Positions 26,130 through 36,824 are shown, numbered from the stretch's first letter. The stretch: DNA of 64,000 bases from CBFIDA01 sp965661085 (GCA_965661085.1 CBFIDA010000008.1:7046-71045); one strand, 5' to 3'. Notes: a model not told the origin generated them from the sequence alone. A program made the numbers and translations.

Positions 26130-28250
26130 ATGCGTAAAAATATCTTTGTGTTTGCAAACGAAGCACAGTCTGGAAAATCGTTGGTCAGCCTGAGCTTGCT
26201 GCGCTGCTTGCGTCATCATTTTTCCAAAGTTGGGTTTTTTAGACCCATCACCGTGCACGGCTTGCACAAACAAGAAGACCCACACATCCAGGCGGCCAAA
26301 GCATTTTTTCACATCGATGCAGATGATGATCAATTGGCAGGCATCGATCATCATCAGATTGAAGAACATGTGCGCCACAACACCACTCAAGAAGCACACC
26401 AAAAAATTTTCAGCGCGTATCAAGCATTGTCACATGAATACGAAGTCATGATCTGTGACAGCGCATCACTCAACCAAAGCCTTCACCACATTGAACTGCA
26501 ACTCAATCTAGACATCGCCGTAAACTTAGACTGTCAAATCCTCTGTGTCATTCATGGCCACAACAAAACATTGATTGAGATTGGCGATCAAGTCTTACTG
26601 ATGAGCCAGCTTTTAAAACAACATCAATGTGATGTCATGGGCATGATCATCAACCGCGTCATGCCGATTCAAATGCCTGCCCTGAAAGACCATTTGGCTA
26701 CATTGCCCATCACATATCCTTTGCTGGGCGTCATTGCTGAAAACAGCAAGCTCAACAAACCAAGCATTCGGGACATTCAACAATTGCTACAAGGTGAAGT
26801 GCTCTGGGGTGAGGACCAACTGCATCGCACGGCACAACAACACATCATTGCGGCCAAGCACCCCAGCACGTTTCTAACCGTCAACTACACCAAAGAAGAA
26901 AGCTTGGTCATCACGCCTGGTGATCGGCAGGACATTCTGCTCAGCTGCATTCTGGCAGATCAATCCAAATTGTATCCCAACATCGGGGGCATTGTGCTCA
27001 CAACAGGCATCAAACCCGACCCAACCATTGCACGCATCATTGATGGTCTTGAGCACACGCCCCCCATCATTTCAACCATGCACAACACTTTTGAAGTGGC
27101 AGCAAAACTCTTTTCGGCCCATTACCCAACAGCACTGTTCAGTCAAGAAAAATTAGATTATGGCACCGAACATGTGCTGAAAGAACTCGATCCCACGCCT
27201 TTTTTAGAACGCCTCAATAAACCACGCAAAGCAAAAATGACACAGTTCATGCTCAAGCACCTGCTCACCCAGCACGCACACCAACACCCCTGTCATATTG
27301 TATTGCCAGAAGGTACAGATTTGAGAGTATTGCAAGCAGGCATCGCATTACACCGACATTACGGACTGACCATCAGCTTGCTGGGAAACATTGATACAAT
27401 GCAGCACATGGCAGGCAAACATCAATTGAACACCGATGACCTCCATTTCATCACACCCAATGCCTCCCCAAATTTTGAGCGCTACGCCAAACACTTACAT
27501 AAAAAACGCGCCCACAAAAACATGACACTGGCCATTGCCAAAGACATGCTGCTTAACCCCAATGTGTTTGCAACCTGCATGGTGGACATTGGTGATGCCG
27601 ATGGCATGGTCTCTGGCGCAGCACACACCACCAGTGAAACCATCCGACCCGCATTGCAAATCATTCGCGCAAAACCCGATGTGCCAACGGTCGCTTCCAT
27701 GTTTGTGATGTGCATGCCCAACAAAGTTCTGATTTATGCCGATTGTGCCATCAACATCAATCCCGATGCCCAACAACTTGCTCACATTGCGATGATGGCC
27801 GCAGACATGGCCACACATTTGCAACTGGCGCCACGTGTGGCGATGCTTTCGTATGCATCCGGCACATCCGGCACAGGCACAAGTGTCGACAAAGTCAGGC
27901 AAGCCACCGATATCGTGAAAAAAGCACGGCCTGGCATCAACATCGTTGGCCCCATCCAGTATGATGCAGCCGTTGACCCAACTGTGGGGCAAAGCAAAAT
28001 GCCCAACTGTGACATTGCAGGACAAGCCAATGTGCTGATATTCCCAGATCTAGACACAGGAAACAATACCTACAAAGCTGTACAAAGAGAAGCCCGAGGA
28101 CTTGCTGTTGGGCCAATATTGTTGGGTCTCAACAAGCCTGTCAATGATTTGAGTCGAGGCTGCACATCCTCTGAAATCATCATGACATCTTTGATCACAG
28201 CATTGCAGGCATATCATGTCAAGCATGTACAAGGCAACACACCATCATGA
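26130..28250 (+). CDS. pta: phosphate acetyltransferase
   Basis: Interconverts acetyl-CoA and acetyl phosphate. It is the long enterobacterial type: an N-terminal P-loop/dethiobiotin-synthetase-like domain beginning FVFANEAQSGKSLVSLSLL, a DRTGG regulatory domain, and the C-terminal PTA domain from about residue 390 with VLPEGTDLRVLQAG and GQANVLIFPDLDTGN. ATG 26130 gives 706 residues (E. coli 714). A start at 26079 would lie upstream of the probable promoter. It overlaps ackA by four bases (ATGA), so Pta and AckA are made together to form or use acetate and acetyl phosphate. Confidence 0.95.
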   Translation: MRKNIFVFANEAQSGKSLVSLSLLRCLRHHFSKVGFFRPITVHGLHKQEDPHIQAAKAFFHIDADDDQLAGIDHHQIEEHVRHNTTQEAHQKIFSAYQALSHEYEVMICDSASLNQSLHHIELQLNLDIAVNLDCQILCVIHGHNKTLIEIGDQVLLMSQLLKQHQCDVMGMIINRVMPIQMPALKDHLATLPITYPLLGVIAENSKLNKPSIRDIQQLLQGEVLWGEDQLHRTAQQHIIAAKHPSTFLTVNYTKEESLVITPGDRQDILLSCILADQSKLYPNIGGIVLTTGIKPDPTIARIIDGLEHTPPIISTMHNTFEVAAKLFSAHYPTALFSQEKLDYGTEHVLKELDPTPFLERLNKPRKAKMTQFMLKHLLTQHAHQHPCHIVLPEGTDLRVLQAGIALHRHYGLTISLLGNIDTMQHMAGKHQLNTDDLHFITPNASPNFERYAKHLHKKRAHKNMTLAIAKDMLLNPNVFATCMVDIGDADGMVSGAAHTTSETIRPALQIIRAKPDVPTVASMFVMCMPNKVLIYADCAININPDAQQLAHIAMMAADMATHLQLAPRVAMLSYASGTSGTGTSVDKVRQATDIVKKARPGINIVGPIQYDAAVDPTVGQSKMPNCDIAGQANVLIFPDLDTGNNTYKAVQREARGLAVGPILLGLNKPVNDLSRGCTSSEIIMTSLITALQAYHVKHVQGNTPS

Positions 28251-29422
28251 TCATATTGGTATTGAATGTTGGCAGCTCTTCCATCAAATACACCATTTTT
28301 GAGCAAAACGAGACCACATTGTGCGTCCTGGATGCTGGTCAAATAACGGGGATTGGTACCGCGTGGGCAACATGGTCGGCCAACATCAACTCCATAGAAT
28401 GTATGGATAAAGCCAACCTTTCTGATCACGAGTCAGCCTTATCTTTGCTGGCAAAACATCTGCACACACATCATGCCATCACTTGTGTGGTCCATCGCGT
28501 GGTACATGGTGGACCCAAACTGGATCGTCCCTGTTTGATCAATGCCGACACCTTACAAATCATTCGTGAAGCCATGCCTTTTGCACCATTGCACAACCCC
28601 ATCCAATGCTTGGCCATTGAACAAGCACAAACAACATTTGATACAGCGAAACATGTGGCCGTGTTTGATACGAGCTTTCATCATACCATACCCCCACATG
28701 TACACACTTATGCCCTGCCAGAAACGATGCGCACAGACGGTCTCAGAAAATATGGCTTTCACGGCAACAGCTATGGCCATGTGTTGGCACAGGCCCAGGC
28801 ACATTTTCAAAAAACTGCCCTCAATTTGATTGTGTGCCATTTGGGGAGTGGTGCAAGTGTGTGTGCCATACGTGATGGTCATGCTTTTGACACAAGCATG
28901 GGGTTGACGCCATGTGGTGGCCTCATGATGGGCACAAGACCGGGAGATATGGATCCTGGCGTATTGATGCATCTCCTCAAACACCATGACATGGACCATG
29001 ATGCATGCATCTCAATGCTGAATCATGACAGCGGCTTAAAAGGCTTGTGTGGCCACAACGACATGCGGACGATTGAAAATCAAGCCCTACAAGGCGATAC
29101 AGCGGCACAACTGGCTCTAGACGCCTTTTGTCATAAAGTGCAATTTTACATCGGCGGCTACCATGGCATTCTTGGCCATGTGGATGCATTGATCTTCACT
29201 GGTGGCATAGGTGAAAATGCACCCAGCATTCGTACCAAAATCTGCCAACCCCTACAAAATCTTGGCTTCATGCTTGATGTGACAAACAATTTGAAAAAAG
29301 CCACCCCCAGCTTACAGGCACTGCATCACAAAGAAAGCACACATCCGATTTTTGTCATACAAACCGATGAAGAACGCCACATGGCGATGGCGGCCATGCC
29401 ACTGCTCAAGCATGGGCATTGA
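28247..29422 (+). CDS. ackA: acetate kinase
   Basis: Converts acetyl phosphate plus ADP to acetate plus ATP, or the reverse. ASKHA-fold motifs are present: LNVGSSSIKY at the start, VVHRVVHGG, FDTSFHHTIP, YGFHGNSYG, CHLGSGASVCAI, MGLTPCGGLMMGTRPGDMD and FTGGIGENAP. 391 residues (E. coli 400). It is coupled to pta by a four-base overlap. Confidence 0.96.
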   Translation: MIILVLNVGSSSIKYTIFEQNETTLCVLDAGQITGIGTAWATWSANINSIECMDKANLSDHESALSLLAKHLHTHHAITCVVHRVVHGGPKLDRPCLINADTLQIIREAMPFAPLHNPIQCLAIEQAQTTFDTAKHVAVFDTSFHHTIPPHVHTYALPETMRTDGLRKYGFHGNSYGHVLAQAQAHFQKTALNLIVCHLGSGASVCAIRDGHAFDTSMGLTPCGGLMMGTRPGDMDPGVLMHLLKHHDMDHDACISMLNHDSGLKGLCGHNDMRTIENQALQGDTAAQLALDAFCHKVQFYIGGYHGILGHVDALIFTGGIGENAPSIRTKICQPLQNLGFMLDVTNNLKKATPSLQALHHKESTHPIFVIQTDEERHMAMAAMPLLKHGH

Positions 29423-29781
29423 GGCAAATTCACCCCTATGCACTTGAAGTGTCGAGCACACAATGACACATCGCGCACAACGCAGGCCTGCATCATAGAC
29501 ATCACCACCAAACCAAACTTGGTGACACAATGCAGTATCCAAAAGTAATTCAAACATGTTGGCCAGATAGACCCATCAACATATGGGGGTGCCATCTCCA
29601 ATTTTTTGTGAAACAAAAATAAAAATGCACACGAACATGACATCTGCTTTCATTTTTATCCGTGCGTTTGCCTGCATGACAGCCGACGACAATGCAACCA
29701 TGTCCGGATACGCACCATACCAAACCTCAAAGGAAACCGCACAGATCGTACGTGGATAAAAGGATGACGCATTGCACAAGA
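29423..29781. other. intergenic region, no supported gene
   Basis: About 360 bases between ackA and the valS promoter. On the minus strand two frames of 77-81 codons (29576-29809 and 29312-29557) are open, but they are in different frames, one runs into ackA and the other across the valS promoter. I do not recognise either. It could be a decayed gene; nothing else is seen. Confidence 0.4.
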
Positions 29782-29790
29782 TGGTATACA
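29782..29790 (+). promoter_or_regulatory. extended -10 promoter of valS
   Basis: TGG-TATACA, with the -10 at 29785-29790 and the extended TG at 29782-29783. The start would be about 29797, 24 bases before the ATG. No clear -35. Confidence 0.4.
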
Positions 29791-29820
29791 CTGTAGGGAT
29801 TTTCAGCAAGAGACACCATC

Positions 29821-32586
29821 ATGGACAAGGTCTATCAACACCAAAAAATTGAGTCTTTTTGGCAGAAAAAGTGGGAAACCTGTGCCATTGGCAAACCTTC
29901 CGGTCAAGGACCAGCTTACTGCATTGTGATCCCTCCCCCCAATGTCACCGGCACATTGCATATGGGGCATGGCTTTCAACTCAGCTTGATGGACTGCTTG
30001 ATACGATACCACCGCATGAACGGCCACAATACTTTATGGCAGGTGGGCACCGACCATGCTGGCATCGCAACACAAATGGTGGTGGCTGCACAACTGCAGC
30101 GTGATGGCATACAGCCCGATGACCTTGGGCGAGAAGCCTTTGTGGAAAAAATTTGGCAATGGAAGTCTCAATCTGGGCAAACCATCCTCAATCAAATGAA
30201 ACGCCTTGGGGCCTCTGTTGACTGGTCAAGAGAGCGATTCACACTGGACCCAGCATACAGTGAGGTGGTCAAAAATGTATTTGTTGACTTGTATCAAAAA
30301 GGTCTGATTTTTAGGGGCAAAAGACTGGTCAACTGGGATCCAAAATTGATGACCGCAGTGTCGGACCTTGAGGTGATCAATGAAGAACGCACAGGGCACC
30401 TGTGGTACATTCGATACCCCATCCAGAATCAACCCAACCGTTTCATCACAGTTGCCACCACACGACCCGAAACGCTCTTAGGTGACCAAGCGGTCGCTGT
30501 GCACCCTGAAGATACCCGATATCAAGATTTGATTGGCACTTTCGCCCATTTACCACTCACCGATCGCATCATCCCCATTGTCGCAGACCCTGAGGTTGAC
30601 CAAACATTTGGTACCGGTTGTGTGAAAATCACCCCCGCGCATGATTTCAATGATTTTGCCATGGGGCAAAGACACAATTTGCCACAATTGAACATTTTAA
30701 CGCCCGATGGAAAAATCAACGATCTGGCACCTGAAATGTATCGGGGCCTGGATCGTTTTGAGGCACGTCAACGCATGTTGATAGATTTGGAGTCTCAGAA
30801 CTTGCTTGAAAAAACAGACCCACACACGCTTTCTGTGCCAATTGGCGATCGCTCTGGTGTCATTCTTGAACCCTATTTGACCGACCAATGGTTTGTCAAA
30901 GGCAAGCCATTGGCAGATCCTGCACTGGCTGTGGTTGCCAAGGGCGAGATTGCCTGGCTGCCGGAAAACTGGATCAACACATACAACCACTGGCTCAACA
31001 ACATTCAAGATTGGTGCATCAGTCGACGTCTCTGGTGGGGGCATCGGATACCCGCCTGGTATGATGCCGATGGCAATGTTTATGTGGGCCTATCTGAAGC
31101 CGATGTCAGACAAACACATCAACTGGATGACAGCGTCACACTGCACCAAGAAGAAGATGTATTGGACACATGGTTCTCATCTGCATTGTGGCCTTTTGCG
31201 ACTTTGGATTGGCCCAATATGCCCCAAGACATGAGCCCTTTTTATCCAAACAGTGTTTTGGTGACAGGGTTTGACATCATTTTCTTCTGGGTGGCACGCA
31301 TGATCATGATGGGTTTGCATTGTACAGGAAAAATACCCTTTCACCATGTCTACATCACCGGCCTGATACGCGACTTTCAGGGCAAAAAAATGTCCAAGTC
31401 CAAAGGCAATGTCATCGACCCCATTGATCTCATTGATGGCATTTCGCTCGAAGATTTGGTCGCCAAGCGCACACAAAACCTCATGCAAACAAGCATGGCA
31501 AAGCAGGTTGAAAAATCGACGCGTAAGGCATACCCCAAAGGCATTGAAGCCTATGGGACCGATGCCCTACGGTTCACATTTTGTGCGCTTGCCTCAACGG
31601 GTCGAGACATCCGATTTGATCTACAACGCCTCGAAGGCTATCGGAACTTTTGCAATAAATTATGGAACGCGAGTCGATTTGTCCTAGGACAGCTTGATGA
31701 AAACTGGCACATGCAACCAATACAACATGCATCTTTATCAACAATTGATCAATGGATCATGCATCGTTTGCACGAAACGATACAAGCATGCCATCAACAC
31801 ATGAAGGCATATCGTTTTGATCTGTTTGCCAAAGTGGTGCATGAGTTTGTATGGCACGATTATTGTGACTGGTATTTGGAATGGCGCAAAATACCAGAAG
31901 CCAACTGCCAACAAGATGTTTTGTTTCATGTCTTGGATCAAACACTCAGATTGTTGCATCCCGTGATTCCATATATCACAGAGGAAATTTGGCAAAAAAT
32001 CAAGCTGCATACTCAAGCGTCTGCCTCTTGTTTGGCATTGGCAGATTATCCCTCAACAGCGCCTCAATGGTTCACACCCCTTGCTGCATCGGATGTTTCC
32101 TGGCTCAAACAATGCATCAGCCAAATCCGCACACTGCGCAACGATCTCAATATGGCACGAGGCCAAAACATCACCCTTCTGTTGACCGATCTTGATGCAC
32201 TTTCAGCTCAGCGTTTTGCCGCCAACGAAGCCATTTTGAAACGCATGCTTGGCATCGATGCCATCACCACCCTAAAAACCGATGCACATGCTCCCATCTC
32301 TGCCACCACGATGGTGGATGCAGTCAAATGCATGGTACCACTTGCCGGCTTGGTGGATGAACGGCGTGAAATTGAACGGCTTGAAAAAGCCATTGTCAAA
32401 CTGCAGAAAAAGGTGAAACAGGCCGCAGTAAAACTCAGCAACAATCACTACTGCCAAAATGCACCGGCTGATTTGGTTGAGACTTTGCGCACAGACCACC
32501 ACAATTGGGAACTGGCTATTGAAAAATATCAGACGCAAATTCAATGGATGACAAAACTGCTTGAGGTACAGAATCATGACCAGTAA
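29821..32586 (+). CDS. valS: valyl-tRNA synthetase
   Basis: Class I synthetase charging tRNA-Val. The HIGH-type motif is PNVTGTLHMGH near residue 45; the editing domain has TTRPETLLGD and GTGCVKITPAHDFND; the KMSKS motif is KKMSKSKGNV near residue 522; the anticodon domain and a C-terminal coiled-coil arm (ERRE...KLQKKVKQ) follow. 921 residues (E. coli 951). Its end overlaps queC by 11 bases. holC and pepA, often next to valS, are not here. Confidence 0.97.
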   Translation: MDKVYQHQKIESFWQKKWETCAIGKPSGQGPAYCIVIPPPNVTGTLHMGHGFQLSLMDCLIRYHRMNGHNTLWQVGTDHAGIATQMVVAAQLQRDGIQPDDLGREAFVEKIWQWKSQSGQTILNQMKRLGASVDWSRERFTLDPAYSEVVKNVFVDLYQKGLIFRGKRLVNWDPKLMTAVSDLEVINEERTGHLWYIRYPIQNQPNRFITVATTRPETLLGDQAVAVHPEDTRYQDLIGTFAHLPLTDRIIPIVADPEVDQTFGTGCVKITPAHDFNDFAMGQRHNLPQLNILTPDGKINDLAPEMYRGLDRFEARQRMLIDLESQNLLEKTDPHTLSVPIGDRSGVILEPYLTDQWFVKGKPLADPALAVVAKGEIAWLPENWINTYNHWLNNIQDWCISRRLWWGHRIPAWYDADGNVYVGLSEADVRQTHQLDDSVTLHQEEDVLDTWFSSALWPFATLDWPNMPQDMSPFYPNSVLVTGFDIIFFWVARMIMMGLHCTGKIPFHHVYITGLIRDFQGKKMSKSKGNVIDPIDLIDGISLEDLVAKRTQNLMQTSMAKQVEKSTRKAYPKGIEAYGTDALRFTFCALASTGRDIRFDLQRLEGYRNFCNKLWNASRFVLGQLDENWHMQPIQHASLSTIDQWIMHRLHETIQACHQHMKAYRFDLFAKVVHEFVWHDYCDWYLEWRKIPEANCQQDVLFHVLDQTLRLLHPVIPYITEEIWQKIKLHTQASASCLALADYPSTAPQWFTPLAASDVSWLKQCISQIRTLRNDLNMARGQNITLLLTDLDALSAQRFAANEAILKRMLGIDAITTLKTDAHAPISATTMVDAVKCMVPLAGLVDERREIERLEKAIVKLQKKVKQAAVKLSNNHYCQNAPADLVETLRTDHHNWELAIEKYQTQIQWMTKLLEVQNHDQ

Positions 32587-33253
32587 AGCTGTTGTCTTGT
32601 TTTCAGGTGGCCTGGATTCCACCACATGTTTGGCTGTGGCAAGCGAGGCCCATACATCGGTGCATGCATTGAGCTTTGATTACGGCCAAAAACATCGTCA
32701 AGAGCTGGCGCATGCACAACGTCTGTCCAAGCAATTGCGTGTGTCACAACACCTGACCTTGTCACTGCCCACAGACCTTTTCCAGGGCTCAGCCTTAACA
32801 GATCCATCGATCGAGGTGCTGGACTTTCATGAGCAAGGCGGCATACCCAATACCTATGTGCCAGCACGCAACACTTTATTTTTGAGTTATGCCCTCGCCT
32901 ATGCCGAAAGCATCGCTGCACAGGCGATTTATATGGGGGTCAGTGCTGTCGATTATTCTGGCTATCCAGATTGTCGACCTGCATTCATCGATGCGTTTCA
33001 GAATTTGGCAAACCTGGCCACAAAACGTGCTGTGGAGGGTCACCCCATCAAGCTCCACACGCCCTTGCTCCATTGGTCTAAAGCTGAAACCATTTTACTG
33101 GGGTTGGCCCATGGTGTCGATTATGGCGCCACCGTGTCTTGTTACCGCAGCGATGGGGCAGGACGCGCATGCGGCACGTGTGACAGCTGTGTGCTCCGAA
33201 AAAAAGGGTTTGATGATGCGGGGGTTCAAGACCCCACGCGATACATATCATGA
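32576..33253 (+). CDS. queC: 7-cyano-7-deazaguanine synthase QueC
   Basis: Makes preQ0 from 7-carboxy-7-deazaguanine, ammonia and ATP on the pathway to queuosine in tRNA. The PP-loop ATPase motif SGGLDS is at residues 10-15, and the zinc site near the C-terminus is CGTCDSC with an upstream Cys (SCYRS). ATG 32576, nine bases after GAGG, gives 225 residues (E. coli 231). It overlaps valS and is probably co-translated. The other queuosine genes are not in the window. Confidence 0.95.
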   Translation: MTSKAVVLFSGGLDSTTCLAVASEAHTSVHALSFDYGQKHRQELAHAQRLSKQLRVSQHLTLSLPTDLFQGSALTDPSIEVLDFHEQGGIPNTYVPARNTLFLSYALAYAESIAAQAIYMGVSAVDYSGYPDCRPAFIDAFQNLANLATKRAVEGHPIKLHTPLLHWSKAETILLGLAHGVDYGATVSCYRSDGAGRACGTCDSCVLRKKGFDDAGVQDPTRYIS

Positions 33254-33299
33254 AACCTAAATCTCAGCCAAACACCGTCCAAAACGGATATTCACGGAA

Positions 33300-34706
33300 T
33301 CAATCGTGAGGTTTTGCCATGGACATTGGCTGTATGGCGGCATCAAACGCCTCAGCAGTCAAATAACCCAACTTGGCACACGCTGCTTTCAACGTCGAAC
33401 CATCATGCAGTGCCTGATGCGCAATTTTTGCGGCTTTGTCATAACCAATGATTGGGTTGAGTGCGGTGACCAACATCAAGGATTGCTCAAGATTTTGTGC
33501 AATTTTTTCATGATTCAGTGTCAAGCCTTCCAAACAAAACTGTCTAAAATTGTCACACACATCGGCAATCAGTTGCGCACTTTGCAAAACATTGTATGCA
33601 ATCACAGGCTTATACACGTTCAACTCAAAATGACCTTGCCCACATGCCATGGTGGTGGTGACATGGTTGCCCATGACTTGTGCACACACCATGGTCATGG
33701 CTTCGCATTGTGTTGGATTGACTTTACCAGGCATGATGGATGAGCCTGGCTCATTTTCAGGCAAATGAATTTCACCCAAGCCACATCGAGGACCTGAACC
33801 GAGTAAGCGCAAATCATTGGCCAGTTTGGTCAAACCACAAGCCAAAGTGTTCAATGCGCCACTCACATCGAGCATGGCTTGGTGACTGCTCAGTGCCGCA
33901 AATTTATTGGGCGATGTCACAAAAGGCAAGCCTGTCAACGATGCAATCGTTTTGGCCGTTTCAGTGGCAAAGTCGGCATGTGCATTCAAACCTGTGCCCA
34001 CCGCAGTGCCACCCAAAGCCAATTCGTACACAGCATGCAATGATTTTTCAACGTGCTCAATGTCATAACGCAACTGATAGGCGAACGCTGAAAACATTTG
34101 GCCAACAGTCAAAGGCACCGCATCTTGAAGGTGGGTTCGACCAATTTTGACCACGTCGTCAAAGGCACTGCTTTTATCCTCTAAGGCCATCAAACATTTT
34201 TTCAGGCTGGGCAGCGTTTGATGGTGCACAACGTTAGCACACGCAATGTGCATGGCAGTTGGAAATGTGTCGTTGGAAGATTGCGAACAATTGACATGAT
34301 CATTGGGGTGCACGGGGTCTTTGCTGCCCAGTTCCCCCCCCGCAATCTGAATGGCACGATTGGCAATCACCTCATTGGCATTCATGTTGGTTTGTGTGCC
34401 ACTGCCTGTTTGCCAAACGAACAATGGGAACGCATCATCATGCTCACCCGCTGCAACTTCAGCTGCAGCCTGTTGAATCAGTACCGATTGTTGCTCGGTG
34501 ATTTTTCCCAATCGTAAATTGACCATGGCACAAGCCTGCTTCAACACACCAAAGCCATGCACCACAGCAGTGGGCATATGCTCGTTCCCATTGCTGAAAT
34601 GATGCAATGAACGTGCCGTTTGTGCGCCCCACAAACATTGTGCAGGGACTTCAATGTCGCCCATGGAATCGGTTTCAATACGGGTTGGATGCGTTGGGTC
34701 GGTCAT
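33300..34706 (-). CDS. fumC: class II fumarate hydratase
   Basis: Iron-independent fumarase of the TCA cycle, a homotetramer. Signature sequences are present: GSGTQTNMNANEVIANRA, SSNDTFPTAMHIA, VKIGRTHLQDAVPLT and GSSIMPGKVNPTQ. ATG 34706 follows AGGAG by seven bases. 468 residues (E. coli FumC 467). It converges with queC across about 46 bases without a visible terminator. Confidence 0.96.
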   Translation of the reverse strand: MTDPTHPTRIETDSMGDIEVPAQCLWGAQTARSLHHFSNGNEHMPTAVVHGFGVLKQACAMVNLRLGKITEQQSVLIQQAAAEVAAGEHDDAFPLFVWQTGSGTQTNMNANEVIANRAIQIAGGELGSKDPVHPNDHVNCSQSSNDTFPTAMHIACANVVHHQTLPSLKKCLMALEDKSSAFDDVVKIGRTHLQDAVPLTVGQMFSAFAYQLRYDIEHVEKSLHAVYELALGGTAVGTGLNAHADFATETAKTIASLTGLPFVTSPNKFAALSSHQAMLDVSGALNTLACGLTKLANDLRLLGSGPRCGLGEIHLPENEPGSSIMPGKVNPTQCEAMTMVCAQVMGNHVTTTMACGQGHFELNVYKPVIAYNVLQSAQLIADVCDNFRQFCLEGLTLNHEKIAQNLEQSLMLVTALNPIIGYDKAAKIAHQALHDGSTLKAACAKLGYLTAEAFDAAIQPMSMAKPHD

Positions 34707-34841
34707 GGGTGTGCTCCTAAAATCATCACCCCTACCCTACCTTCGAATGCTTGCAGACTCAAGACTTACCTTCGTGTTTTGATCCTACAATTTGTAGGCT
34801 TACACACCGCCACAAAGCATGTGATGCCCTCTGCTCATGTG

Positions 34842-34870
34842 TTGAACCCCACACGCGCATCATTTAGACT
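34842..34870 (+). promoter_or_regulatory. sigma-70 promoter of radA
   Basis: TTGAAC at 34842-34847 and TAGACT at 34865-34870, spacing 17. The start would be near 34877, giving a leader of about 22 bases with GAGGAG. Confidence 0.55.
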
Positions 34871-34898
34871 GAGAGACCATCAAGTGAGGAGCCATGAT

Positions 34899-36284
34899 AT
34901 GACAACCAAAAAGAAACAAGTGGGCGGATTCGTATGCCGAGAATGCCAAGCCATTGCCAAACAATGGGCCGGAAAATGTTTCAACTGTGGTGCCTGGAAC
35001 ACCATGGAAGTCATGCGTACTTCTGCCATCCAATCTCGGCCCCATGGCACGCACGGTGGCTGGACAGGCGATGCCGGACAATCACAGCCGGTTTGGGTGA
35101 AGGATGTTGACATCACCACCCTACCACGCATTGCAACGGCATCTCCCGAATTGGATCGTGTTTTGGGGGGCGGTATGGTGCCAGGTTCTGTCATCTTAAT
35201 TGGTGGTGATCCAGGTGTGGGCAAATCCACCCTACTGCTGCAGGTCCTTGCCGAACTCAGTCAACAACATCCTGTGCTTTATGTCAGTGGTGAAGAATCA
35301 TTGAGCCAAATTGCCAGACGTGCCAAACGCGCAAAACTCGATACAGATCGTCTCAAATTGCTGGCTGAAACCGCATGTGGCCCCATCTTTCATCATGTGC
35401 ATGCAGAAAAAGCAAAAATTGTGGTCATGGATTCTATTCAAACCATTTATGATGAGGAAGTGGCTGCATCACCGGGCAGTGTCAGCCAAGTGCGTGCTTG
35501 TGCGCTACAAGCCGTTCGCTACGCGAAACAGCAGCAGGTCAGCATTTTCATCGTGGGTCATGTCACCAAAGAAGGACACATTGCTGGGCCTCGTGTACTT
35601 GAGCATATGGTCGACACCGTGTTGTATTTTGAGGGAGAAAGGGATGGTCGATATCGGATCATTCGAGCGGTGAAAAATCGATTTGGTGCGGTCAATGAAA
35701 TTGGCATCTTTGCCATGACCCCAACAGGCATCAAGGATTTGAAAAGCCCTTCGGCAATTTTTTTAAGCCAATCGCTTTCGGCCATATCGGGACGTAGTGT
35801 GATGACGGCGTGGGAAGGTTCACGCCCCATTCTGCTTGAAATTCAAGCATTGATCGACGACTGTCAAGGCAGCCAACCAAGGCGGCTTGCCGTTGGCCTT
35901 GAATCACAACGCATCGCGATGATCTTGGCGGTCATGAATCGTCACACAGGCTTATTGACTCATGGTTGTGATGTCTTCATCAATGTGGTTGGTGGCATGA
36001 AGATTTTAGAAACTGCTGCAGACTTGGCCGTGATGATGGCACTGGTATCCAGTCTTAAAAACAAGCCATTGCCCTCTGACCTCATCATCATTGGCGAAAT
36101 TGGCCTAGCAGGCGAAATACGCCCCATCCCCAATGGCATGGAGCGCGTCAAAGAAGCCATCAAACACGGCTTTAAGAAGATTTTACTGCCCAGCGCCAAC
36201 ACACCCAAAACAAAACCCAATGACGCAATCACATGGTTTGCAGTGGATCATGTCAAACAAGCCGTCTCGATGTTTTTCAATTGA
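34899..36284 (+). CDS. radA: DNA repair protein RadA
   Basis: RecA-like ATPase that promotes branch migration in recombination intermediates. A C4 zinc finger (Cys13, 16, 27, 30), Walker A GGDPGVGKST near residue 102, the RadA-specific KNRFG near 258, and a C-terminal Lon-protease-like domain (VNVVGGMKI, IGEIGLAGEIRPI) are all present. ATG 34899, preceded by GAGGAG, gives 461 residues (E. coli 460). The open frame upstream is antisense to fumC. Confidence 0.95.
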   Translation: MTTKKKQVGGFVCRECQAIAKQWAGKCFNCGAWNTMEVMRTSAIQSRPHGTHGGWTGDAGQSQPVWVKDVDITTLPRIATASPELDRVLGGGMVPGSVILIGGDPGVGKSTLLLQVLAELSQQHPVLYVSGEESLSQIARRAKRAKLDTDRLKLLAETACGPIFHHVHAEKAKIVVMDSIQTIYDEEVAASPGSVSQVRACALQAVRYAKQQQVSIFIVGHVTKEGHIAGPRVLEHMVDTVLYFEGERDGRYRIIRAVKNRFGAVNEIGIFAMTPTGIKDLKSPSAIFLSQSLSAISGRSVMTAWEGSRPILLEIQALIDDCQGSQPRRLAVGLESQRIAMILAVMNRHTGLLTHGCDVFINVVGGMKILETAADLAVMMALVSSLKNKPLPSDLIIIGEIGLAGEIRPIPNGMERVKEAIKHGFKKILLPSANTPKTKPNDAITWFAVDHVKQAVSMFFN

Positions 36285-36353
36285 GTGGCTGCTGCTTAGA
36301 GACGCAAAAAAATTATACTCAAATACAGTTGAATGCCCGCATCGCGCCACATA

Positions 36354-36824
36354 TCACAACCCAACATCCAACCAGGTGTTGGCCATGTGCTCAAACTGAC
36401 GCATGGTGCGTGACATGTCTTGGAGCCATCTTTTTTGGCGTGCACGTTCCTGCTTTAAGGCCCGATCCATCTGATCGCTATCAAAGTGGCCGACACGCGT
36501 ATAAAACTGCGCGTGGGAACCATCAGGGTACACATGCAGGGTTTGCTTGACCATACGTGATCCTGAATGCTGCGCCATAAAGTGCTGCAAAGCAGTACGC
36601 TCGACCCAGCCTGCTTTCAATGTCTTCGCATTGAACACATAAACCCATCCACTGTCGACCACATTGATCGTGGCATGATCCTTAAAATGACCAATCACCT
36701 TACTGTGTGCATTTGGTTCAGCATGCATGGCCAAAGTTGGTGGTGCAGCAATGGATACCAACCAAGGTATCAGTGCCAAAACACATAGGATAGTGACTGA
36801 AAATTTGTGACGAAAAGACAACAT
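36354..36824 (-). CDS. secreted SH3b-domain protein
   Basis: Begins with a signal peptide (about residues 1-32, cleavage near LAMHA). Residues 33-85 look like a bacterial SH3 domain: short beta-strand spacing with SKVIGHF, ATINVVDSGWVYV and AGWVERTAL. The rest is a charged, Arg/Gln-rich helical tail. Such proteins often bind peptidoglycan or are periplasmic adaptors; the exact role is unknown. 156 residues. AAAGAG lies nine bases before the ATG. It converges with radA. Confidence 0.65.
   Translation of the reverse strand: MLSFRHKFSVTILCVLALIPWLVSIAAPPTLAMHAEPNAHSKVIGHFKDHATINVVDSGWVYVFNAKTLKAGWVERTALQHFMAQHSGSRMVKQTLHVYPDGSHAQFYTRVGHFDSDQMDRALKQERARQKRWLQDMSRTMRQFEHMANTWLDVGL

Noticed and set aside
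29312..29557. 81-codon minus-strand frame between ackA and valS
   Set aside because: Runs into ackA, unrecognised and in a different frame from its neighbour; could be a relic but not supported.
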